A stretch of 15,573 bases of DNA. Origin: Gp6-AA40 sp964505975. Its GTDB lineage: Bacteria > Acidobacteriota > Vicinamibacteria > Vicinamibacterales > UBA2999. The notes beneath the pieces were generated by a model, which was not told the origin of the DNA, searched no databases, and saw only the letters and a list, made by a program, of their open reading frames with translations. Location of the stretch: assembly GCA_964505975.1 (NCBI GenBank), contig CAZDLW010000124.1, positions 1-15,573 of the forward strand. Direction: 5' to 3'. This document shows, in pieces, positions 1-7,145 of the stretch. How positions within the stretch are numbered: the first letter of the stretch is position 1; each line of letters starts with the position of its first letter. Both the position numbers and the translations under genes were made by a program.

Positions 1-335
1 CTGCTGGGGATCACGAAGGCGTCACTCTCGACCGACTCCTTCATCTCGGCCGCGTCGTTCCAGGAGACGACGCGAGTGCTGACCGAAGCGTCGATCTCCG
101 GGAAGATCGACCATCTGCGCGGCCTGAAGGAGAACGTGACGATGGGGCGGCTCTTCCCGCCGGTACGGGCTTCGAATGGTATCGCCACGTGCGGATCCCG
201 CCGGACGAGCCGCCGCCGCCGCCGGCACCGCCGCCGCCCGCCGAAGAAGATCTCGATCTGGAACGCGAGATCGAGTACGCCTTCGACCTGGAAGAAGCTA
301 CAGGGGGCCGCGGTCCATCGGGAGACATCGAGTAG
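1..335 (+). CDS. rpoC: DNA-directed RNA polymerase subunit beta' (3' end, with apparent frameshift)
   Basis: This is the C-terminal end of the beta' subunit of RNA polymerase; the rest of the gene lies left of the window. Frame 1 reads the highly conserved stretch LLGITKASLSTDSFISAASF, then a segment containing TEASISGKIDHLRGLKENV, and reaches MGRL at 142-153. The universal continuation is IPAGTGFEWYRHV, but here it sits in frame 3 from base 156, so one base is missing between about 153 and 154. After the shift the frame runs PAGTGFEWYRHV, a proline-rich linker (five and four prolines in runs) and an acidic tail ending GDIE, with TAG at 333-335. Such Pro-rich acidic tails occur on acidobacterial RpoC proteins. 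Because rpoC is essential and single-copy, the shift is more likely a sequencing or assembly error than a real lesion. Identity is very sure. Confidence 0.95.
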   Translation, partial: AGDHEGVTLDRLLHLGRVVPGDDASADRSVDLREDRPSARPEGERDDGAALPAGTGFEWYRHVRIPPDEPPPPPAPPPPAEEDLDLEREIEYAFDLEEATGGRGPSGDIE

Positions 336-420
336 CAACCAGCCAAGGGGCTCTTGCCCCTTGATATCCCCGCAGGGCCCTCGACTGATTGCCAGTATCT
401 TCTGCCGCGCTGCGCGCGGC
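335..420. repeat. Dispersed palindromic repeat, family A, copy 1
   Basis: The element starts on the last base of the rpoC stop codon. Left arm 335-353 and right arm 374-392 are imperfect inverted repeats of the consensus GCAACCAGCCGCGGGGCTC. The centre contains GCCCCTTGATATCCCCGC (356-373), identical to the centre of copy 2 at 9080-9097. It is followed by TTGCCAGTATCT (389-400) and a second hairpin, GCCGCGC-TGC-GCGCGGC (404-420), both shared with copy 2. Inside the left part, AAGGGGC-TCTT-GCCCCTT (345-362) forms a 7-bp stem that could end rpoC transcription, but no T-run follows. Confidence 0.8.
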
Positions 421-463
421 TAGTCCTCCCTCCTGCCCTTTGCCGTCCGGCTATCATGAGTGT

Positions 464-483
464 GCAGGGAAGTACAGCCCTGC
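464..483 (+). promoter_or_regulatory. Small hairpin just upstream of the binding-protein start
   Basis: GCAGGG (464-469) and CCCTGC (478-483) form a 6-bp stem with an 8-nt loop, ending 3 nt before the preferred ATG at 487. The only Shine-Dalgarno-like bases (AGGGA, 466-470) lie in the left arm, so the hairpin could lower initiation at 487. This is seen in the sequence, but its role is inference and a stem this short can be chance. Confidence 0.3.
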
Positions 484-486
484 GGT

Positions 487-2010
487 ATGCGATTACCCCC
501 GAATGTCAGGCGGCGGTCTGCGCCCGGCGTCGCCGGGCTCGTGCTCCTCGTTACTCTTGGGGCGATGGCCGGGGGGTGCGGCTCGCGGTCTGGCACACCC
601 GTCGCTCCGGTTGTGCCACCAGTCGCGCCCGAGCTGAGCCCTGCCGGCGACGTAGCCGACTGTGTGCTGATCGCAGACCCGGGCGAACCGATTGCGACCG
701 TCGCGTTGGGTGAGAGGGTCGATCCTGCCAACGCGCCCCATCCGTCGAACGACAGCGAACAACTGCTCTTCCGCCAGCTCTACGAGACGCTCGTCCGCGT
801 GGACTGCGAGGCGCAGGTGCGCCCTGGATTGGCTGCTTCGTGGCAGCCTGGCGAGGACGAGAGTACGTGGGTCGTCAGACTGCGTGAGAATGCCCGGTTC
901 TCCGACGGTACGCCGGTGACGTCGGCCGACGTCCTGTCGGGCTGGACGCGCAGTGGCGCCGGGGAGGATCTGCGTGATCACGTGACGTCGTACGTCCGAT
1001 CCGTCGTTGTCGTCGATGACCGAACCCTGGCGATTACACTGCACGGCGAACGAGCACGTGCACCCCGCATCCTCGCGGACACCGGCCTGGCCATCGCGAA
1101 ACGGTCGCCTGGCTCGTCCTGGCCCCTCGGCACGCACGCTCTCCGCGTCGTCCCGGACCAGGTTGCGCCGGATCTCGATAGCCCGACCGTCATCACCGTC
1201 ACCGGGATTGCCCGGGATGCCGTCGCAGCCGACTCGGACACCGACTCCCGGTCGGTACGGTTTCTCGTCGATCCCGATCGCGATCCACGAGATTTCCTGG
1301 ACCAGGGTGTCGATCTGCTGCTGACGAGGGATCCCGCCACGCTGGACTATGCCGCGACGCTTCCGCAGTTCCAGGTCATGCCGCTCTCGTGGCAGCGTAC
1401 CCACGTGTTCCTGTCGGCCTGGCGCAGCCGATCGCTGGAGCCGCTTCCGCCCGACACCCGCGAGGCACTCGCGCGCGACGCTGTTCGCGGAGACGCACGT
1501 GGGGCCCGAGGGCCCTTCTGGTGGGAGGCGCAGCAGGAGTGCGGGATTGATCCCCGGCCGCAGGGTCGAGCGGTGTCCGCGACGACCGGGCGCATCGTGT
1601 ACGAGCGGGACGATCACGCGTCGCGGGATCTGGCCGAGCGATTCGTAGGCCTCACAACTGTCTCGGGCGCAGGCACAGTGCGACCGGGGCCGGCGTCGAC
1701 TCCTCCGATCCTGGATGCGCTTCCGCTGGGGCCGACGCTTCAGCGTGCGGTCGGGTTGTCGGGTGAGGCCTTGTGGGCGGCCTACGAACGTGGGACCGAC
1801 GTCGGGTACATCATGACGTTCACGCGCACGCCACTCGATCCGTGCCGGGAACTGCGCGTTCTGGGCCGGCGTCTCGCGTGGTTCGACCCTGGTGCCATCG
1901 TACCGCTGGTTGACACGCGCGTGCATGCGATAGCGCGGCGAGGCCGCGCCGGCGCCACAGCGGAGTGGGATGGAGGCGTATTTCTCACGCGAGCAGGAAG
2001 CGGGCGATGA
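487..2010 (+). CDS. Family 5 extracellular solute-binding lipoprotein
   Basis: A 507-residue protein resembling the ligand-binding subunits of peptide/nickel ABC importers (SBP_bac_5), which would sit lipid-anchored outside the inner membrane. Residues 1-31 are a lipoprotein signal: basic MRLPPNVRRR, a hydrophobic run, then lipobox AGGC with Cys31. A Pro-rich linker (about 38-50) leads to the core, where the family pattern is clear at QLYETLVRVD, then PGLAASW, STWVVRLRENARFSDGTPVT and SADVLSGW. The C-terminus keeps the DP...VPLVDTR pattern typical of the family. ATG 487 was chosen over GTG 460 because it gives a clean signal peptide; no strong ribosome site supports either. No permease or ATPase genes adjoin it. 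A histidine kinase starts 4 nt after its stop, which suggests it presents a ligand to that sensor. The ligand cannot be read from sequence. Confidence 0.82.
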   Translation: MRLPPNVRRRSAPGVAGLVLLVTLGAMAGGCGSRSGTPVAPVVPPVAPELSPAGDVADCVLIADPGEPIATVALGERVDPANAPHPSNDSEQLLFRQLYETLVRVDCEAQVRPGLAASWQPGEDESTWVVRLRENARFSDGTPVTSADVLSGWTRSGAGEDLRDHVTSYVRSVVVVDDRTLAITLHGERARAPRILADTGLAIAKRSPGSSWPLGTHALRVVPDQVAPDLDSPTVITVTGIARDAVAADSDTDSRSVRFLVDPDRDPRDFLDQGVDLLLTRDPATLDYAATLPQFQVMPLSWQRTHVFLSAWRSRSLEPLPPDTREALARDAVRGDARGARGPFWWEAQQECGIDPRPQGRAVSATTGRIVYERDDHASRDLAERFVGLTTVSGAGTVRPGPASTPPILDALPLGPTLQRAVGLSGEALWAAYERGTDVGYIMTFTRTPLDPCRELRVLGRRLAWFDPGAIVPLVDTRVHAIARRGRAGATAEWDGGVFLTRAGSGR

Positions 2011-2014
2011 CGAT

Positions 2015-3772
2015 ATGAGTCTGCGTACTCGCCTTCTCGCCGCATTCGCGGTAGTCGTGCTCGTCCCGATCGCGCTGCTGGCGTTTGGCCTCCGGCACGA
2101 GATGAGCACGCGGCTGTCCGACGAGTACGCGCGGCGGCTCGACATCGTTCTCGAGGTCATGGACGCGGACCTCCAACGCGAAAGCGCCGGGATTGGCGAA
2201 CGGCTCGCCTCCTTGAGGGGGGCACTCGTGAACGACAATCGCTTTCGCCTGGCAGCGGTCGCGGGGGTCGAATCGGAGCGGGGGTATCTGCTCGACTATG
2301 CGGCGACCGCGATGCGCCTCACCGGCCTTTCGATGCTGCTGGTGCTCGACGCCGACGGTCGAATCGTCAGCTCGGGCCATTTCAGGAACGAGCACGGACG
2401 CGTCGAGCCCGCGCTCGTCCAGGCGCTGACCGGTGCGCAGACGGGCGCGGCGCTGGTGACCGCCCGCGCGCCTGACGGGGATTTCCTGGCGCTGGCGCGG
2501 GGTGAGCCAGTGCGCATTGGCGACCGGGCATTCGCGTTGGTCGGCGGAGTCGTGGTGGACGCGGCCTTTCTCGAACGGCTCGCCCGCGACCGCTCGATCG
2601 TCGTCCTGCTCGTGCACCCGGACGGCGTGCTTTCAGCGAGTCGTCATGCGGAGACGAGCCGCGAGATGCTCGACGCGGCTGGTGAGACCCACGCGGTTCG
2701 CGAGCGTCGACTTCCTCTGATCCGGCCCGCTGCGAACGCGCCGGGTGACGTTGGCGACGCGCGTCTGGTGGTGGCGCAGCCGCTGACGCCGCTGCGGATG
2801 CTCCTGCGCAGTGTGGACTCGTGGTTCCTGGTCGCTGCGGCAGGAACCGGAGTCACCGCGCTTCTGCTCGGGCTGTGGGTCTCGTCGCGCATCAGCAGGC
2901 CGCTGGCTGCGCTGGCCGACAAGGCGGCCGTCCTCGATCTCGACCGCCTGGATATCCGCTTCGACGGCGGCACCGACGAGGTTGGTACGCTGTCGCAGAT
3001 TCTCGGCGACCTCGCAGCCCGGCTCCGGACCAGCACCGCCCGCGTGCGCGACGCCGAACGCCGCGCAACCGTGGGGGATCTGGCTCGCCAGATCAATCAC
3101 GACATCAAGAACGGGCTCATTCCGCTGCGCAACGTCATGCGTCATCTCGTCCAGGTCGCTCGCGACGACCCGGGCGCACTCCCCTCCGTGCTCGCCGAGC
3201 GGCGCCGGACGGTGGATTCGAGCATCGCGTATCTCGAGACGCTGGCGACGAACTACGAGCGCCTGTCGCCGCCGCCCGACCGGCGCGATTGCGATCTCAA
3301 CGCCTTGATCGCGGAGGTCGTGGGCGGAGTGCGCGAGCAGGACCAGGTCGAGCTGCGGACCCACCTGGCGGGCAATCTTCCACGTGTGGTGGGAGACCCG
3401 GTGGCCCTTCGGCGAATCCTCGAGAATCTCACGGCCAATGCGGGGGACAGCCTGGAGTCGAAGCCGGGGACCATTACGATCTCCACCGTGCTCCTCGAAC
3501 AGGAAGGTGAGTCGCGGGCCATCCGTGTGATCGTTGCAGACACGGGTCCGGGAATGTCCAGGGAGGAATCCGGCAAGGTTTTCGACGATTTCTACACGAC
3601 CAAGAAGGATGGCACCGGGCTGGGGCTCTCAATCGTGCGGCGACTGGTCATGGACCTCCATGGCGCCATCCACGTCGAGACCGAACCGGGTGCCGGGACG
3701 CGCATGATTGTTGACATCCCCGTTGCCGCTGCAGGGCGGGCTGTTCCGGACCGACGCGCGTTCAGCGTCTGA
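2015..3772 (+). CDS. Membrane sensor histidine kinase (NtrB/ZraS-like)
   Basis: A 585-residue two-component sensor. Transmembrane segment 1 is at about residues 7-26. An extracytoplasmic sensing region of roughly 240 residues follows; it looks like a Cache-type fold (LLVLDADGRIVSSG near 108-121), though this is uncertain. Transmembrane segment 2 is at about 270-290, with a HAMP linker to about 340. The phospho-acceptor is His362 in RQINHDIKNGLIPLRNV. The ATPase domain shows the N box NLTANAGDSL (471-480), G1 DTGPGM (509-514), F box FDDFYTTK and G2 GTGLGLSIV (533-541). Start ATG 2015 was chosen because the extension back to 1970 overlaps the upstream gene and adds a charged tail before the membrane segment. 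The 4-nt gap to the binding-protein gene argues for co-transcription. The partner regulator lies 75 nt downstream. Confidence 0.93.
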   Translation: MSLRTRLLAAFAVVVLVPIALLAFGLRHEMSTRLSDEYARRLDIVLEVMDADLQRESAGIGERLASLRGALVNDNRFRLAAVAGVESERGYLLDYAATAMRLTGLSMLLVLDADGRIVSSGHFRNEHGRVEPALVQALTGAQTGAALVTARAPDGDFLALARGEPVRIGDRAFALVGGVVVDAAFLERLARDRSIVVLLVHPDGVLSASRHAETSREMLDAAGETHAVRERRLPLIRPAANAPGDVGDARLVVAQPLTPLRMLLRSVDSWFLVAAAGTGVTALLLGLWVSSRISRPLAALADKAAVLDLDRLDIRFDGGTDEVGTLSQILGDLAARLRTSTARVRDAERRATVGDLARQINHDIKNGLIPLRNVMRHLVQVARDDPGALPSVLAERRRTVDSSIAYLETLATNYERLSPPPDRRDCDLNALIAEVVGGVREQDQVELRTHLAGNLPRVVGDPVALRRILENLTANAGDSLESKPGTITISTVLLEQEGESRAIRVIVADTGPGMSREESGKVFDDFYTTKKDGTGLGLSIVRRLVMDLHGAIHVETEPGAGTRMIVDIPVAAAGRAVPDRRAFSV

Positions 3773-3847
3773 TCCAGGCGTTCAGTGGGTATCCGCAGTC
3801 GGGACCGGGCGTGCCACACGATGTGAGCGTCGAATGAGAAAAGATCG

Positions 3848-5227
<1,380 letters not shown>

Positions 5228-5289
5228 TGCCGGATGCCAGGACATCGCCAGTCCGACTACATGGATTCGCCGTGACGCGATCTGCGCGC

Positions 5290-5569
5290 TTGGACGGGGT
5301 CGGGAATAAGATCGGGTACCAGGGGCAATTCATCGACAACAAGTTCCCGAACGCCCTCATGAACGACAGTTGGATGGCGTTTCGCGTGAGCAAGATCCTC
5401 CGGTTCGGCCGCACGCGGGCGCAAGTCGCCGTGGATCTGTACAACGCCCTGAACGCCAACAGCGTCGAGACGTACAACCAGACCCTCGTACCCGGCACCG
5501 GTCTGTGGCCGCGCCCGACCGCGATTCTGGAGGCGCGGTTCGTGAAGTTCACCGCAGTTCGACTTCTAA
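5290..5569 (+). pseudogene. C-terminal fragment of a TonB-dependent receptor, with terminal frameshift
   Basis: About 90 codons match the last strands of acidobacterial TonB-dependent outer-membrane receptors: FPNALMNDSWMAFRVSKI, then LRFGRTRAQVAVDLYNALNA, the YNQTLVPG turn, and PTAILEARFVKFTA before the closing strand. Receptors of this class end in an aromatic such as QFDF. Here the bases for FDF plus TAA (5558-5569) sit one frame away from the body, a net +1 or -2 shift near 5554-5557. The N-terminal plug and nearly all of the barrel are missing; full proteins are often near 1000 residues. The left edge is unclear because the open frame continues back to 5224 without matching the family. 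It is a deletion remnant with no expected function, in a gap between intact genes. Confidence 0.8.
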
Positions 5570-5643
5570 GTAGGTTGCGGAAGGAGCCAGCAACCTGAGT
5601 GCTGAGCGCGAAACGAAGAATCACGTGTTGGTGGTGACGCGTT

Positions 5644-5681
5644 TCTGAGGTTCTGCATTCTGAGTGCTGCATTCTGCATTG
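5644..5681. repeat. Dispersed repeat, family B ('TTCTGCATTCTG'), copy 1
   Basis: This 38-base block is built from repeated TTCTGCATT units and matches 7084-7121 at 34 of 38 positions by eye. The AT-rich composition contrasts sharply with the GC-rich surroundings. Related tracts rich in ATTCTGCATT are known between genes in many bacterial genomes; that link is from memory. Confidence 0.7.
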
Positions 5682-5922
5682 TTACGCTGACACACGTCCT
5701 CAGCCTGCCACCGCACGACGCGGCCCTGCTCGACAGGGCCGGCGGACAACCCCATCCACCCCGGCGCACGCGTAGGGTGTCCAGCAGGACACGCAGCCGC
5801 TCCGGCTCGTGTCCGCGCGAACACGTTGAATGAAGGCCGTCACGCCCGACGCGTTGCTGGCGACATCCACAACTTCCGTGTTTGCCGATAGTTGACACCG
5901 TTGCTTCTCTCCAAGCTCCGTC
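5682..5922. other. Gene-poor stretch without recognised features
   Basis: Between the receptor remnant with repeat B and the candidate promoter there is no recognisable gene. Several frames on both strands are open for 60-100 codons, which is expected at this GC content, and none shows a family motif or a ribosome site. The minus strand at about 5780-5890 reads TEVVDVASNASGVTAFIQRV, which looks mildly protein-like and could be gene debris. I could not assign it. Confidence 0.4.
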
Positions 5923-5938
5923 TGGCCACCGGCTTGCC
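5923..5938 (+). promoter_or_regulatory. Sigma-54-like -24/-12 promoter candidate
   Basis: TGGCCACCGGCTTGCC fits the sigma-54 consensus TGGCAC-N5-TTGCW at the key blocks: TGGC at 5923-5926 and TTGC at 5934-5937, with the correct 10 bases between the GG and GC doublets. Transcription would start near 5949, giving a leader of about 47 nt before the ATG at 5996, which has a strong ribosome site. A sigma-54 activator gene lies less than 1 kb upstream. The match is by eye and promoter function is inference. Confidence 0.45.
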
Positions 5939-5982
5939 CCCACAGTGACCACACATGCGGCCCAGAGTGGCGGCCGCTCACC

Positions 5983-5988
5983 AGGAGG
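5983..5988 (+). promoter_or_regulatory. Ribosome binding site that fixes the TPR lipoprotein start
   Basis: AGGAGG (followed by GG) lies 7 nt before ATG 5996. It selects that ATG over an in-frame TTG at 5882, and the resulting protein begins with a lipoprotein signal peptide. Confidence 0.85.
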
Positions 5989-5995
5989 GGCACAG

Positions 5996-6943
5996 ATGCT
6001 TCGCAGACACAATGGACTCGTCACGGCGAGCTTCGCCGTTGCAGCGGTGATCACAACCGGTTGCTCCGATCGCGGTAAGGCACCTGTCGCGGCAGGTACA
6101 CAGGCATCCAAGGACGTGGTGCACTATGCGGAGACCACGAGGCCAACCCAGGAGACGCAGGTGGTCGAAGATGCTCCACCGCCGATGACCATGGGCCCCG
6201 TGTCGTTTGCAGACGGCGAGGCCGCGTACGAGGCGCGGGAGTACGCTCAGGCCACGCAGCTGTTCGCGCGCTATGCCGAGCAACGCCCGGACAACCCGTG
6301 GGGGCATTTCATGCTTGGATTGTCGGCGTGGAAAGCGGGCGACTTGGACCACGCCGCGCGCGCGTTCGAAGACGCGCTCCGCATAGACCCGCGTCACCAG
6401 AAGAGCCTGGTGAATCTGAGCCGCGTCCTGCTCGACGCGAACCGTCCCGGTGATGCGTCGGACACGCTTTCGCGGGCCGTCGATCTCGATCCGACCTCCA
6501 ATGTCGTGCATCGCCTTCTGGGCCGCGCCCACAACGCGCAGGGGAAGGTGGACGACGCCGTCGAGGCGTACTGGCGCGCCATCGAGCTCGATGTGCAGGA
6601 CAGCTGGGCGATGAACAATCTCGGGCTGCTGTTCCTCGAACAAGGACGCGCCGCCGAGGCGCTGCCGCTGCTGGCGCGAGCCGTTCACCTCCGGCAGGAC
6701 GTTCCCGCGTTCCAGAACAACCTGGGCATGGCACTCGAACATACAGGCCACTTTGCGGCGGCGGCGGTGGCGTACGGCGGTGCCTTGGCCGCCGATCCCG
6801 ACTACGTCAAAGCACAGCACAACCTGGCGCGCGTCGCGCAGGTGAAGGGCGATCCGCAGCCACCGTTCGACCTCGACGCAACGGCTGAGCGTTTCGCCCA
6901 GGAGGTAGAAACGTGGCGCCACGGCACATCGCTCACTCCGTAG
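5996..6943 (+). CDS. TPR-repeat lipoprotein
   Basis: A 315-residue lipoprotein made mostly of tetratricopeptide repeats, a helical scaffold for protein-protein contacts. The signal peptide MLRRHNGLVTASFAVAAVIT ends in TTGC with Cys23 as the probable lipidation site. A Pro-rich flexible stretch (about 45-68) follows. About six TPR units cover 71-280; the clearest are FEDALRIDP, LSRAVDLDP, YWRAIELDV and NNLGLLFLEQGRAAEALPLL. The last 30 residues are non-repetitive. A strong AGGAGG site and a sigma-54-like promoter lie upstream, so it may be controlled by the nearby NtrC-type activator. It ends converging on the glycosyltransferase gene. No catalytic motif is visible. It could serve in envelope assembly, secretion or glycan export, but the exact role is unknown. 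Confidence 0.88.
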   Translation: MLRRHNGLVTASFAVAAVITTGCSDRGKAPVAAGTQASKDVVHYAETTRPTQETQVVEDAPPPMTMGPVSFADGEAAYEAREYAQATQLFARYAEQRPDNPWGHFMLGLSAWKAGDLDHAARAFEDALRIDPRHQKSLVNLSRVLLDANRPGDASDTLSRAVDLDPTSNVVHRLLGRAHNAQGKVDDAVEAYWRAIELDVQDSWAMNNLGLLFLEQGRAAEALPLLARAVHLRQDVPAFQNNLGMALEHTGHFAAAAVAYGGALAADPDYVKAQHNLARVAQVKGDPQPPFDLDATAERFAQEVETWRHGTSLTP

Positions 6944-6985
6944 CGCGCGAGTCTCGTTGTCAGGACGATGCGGACTCGATTACAA

Positions 6986-7013
6986 GCGCCGGCGGCCTCC
7001 TGGCCGCCGGCGC
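6986..7013. terminator. Strong GC hairpin between convergent genes
   Basis: GCGCCGGCGGCC (6986-6997), loop TCCT, GGCCGCCGGCGC (7002-7013): a perfect 12-bp stem 42 nt after the TPR gene stop. It can fold on both strands and so could serve both converging genes. There is no T-run on either side, so it may be a rho-independent terminator of non-classical form or an RNA 3'-end stabiliser. Confidence 0.55.
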
Positions 7014-7019
7014 CTGTCG

Positions 7020-7121
7020 GAATGCAAAATGAAGAATGGAGAATGAAGAAGGCAGAGTGCGAGGTGTCTGCGTGGGCGCCTGCTCTGAGATTCTGCATTC
7101 TGAATTTTGCATTCTGCATTG
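7020..7121. repeat. Dispersed repeat, family B, copy 2 (imperfect palindrome)
   Basis: The left arm (about 7020-7057, GAATGCAAAATGAAGAATGG and following) and right arm (7084-7121, units of TTCTGCATTCTG) are imperfect inverted repeats around a GC-rich spacer (about 7058-7083). The right arm matches copy 1 at 5644-5681. It sits at the 3' ends of two converging genes, a common place for such elements. No coding role is seen. Confidence 0.75.
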
Positions 7122-7145
7122 ACGCGGATGCGTCTCATCAGCCTG

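Noticed and set aside
345..362. Rho-independent terminator of rpoC
   Set aside because: The 7-bp stem is real but belongs to the dispersed repeat, and no T-run follows, so it was not listed as a separate terminator.
452..457. TATCAT as a -10 box for the binding-protein gene
   Set aside because: No -35 or extended -10 bases are found at a fitting distance; a single hexamer match is too weak.
493..2238. Long open frame on the minus strand opposite the binding-protein gene
   Set aside because: It is an antisense shadow at high GC. The protein is rich in Arg/Gly/Pro without family motifs, while the + strand frame has a lipoprotein signal and clear family 5 motifs.
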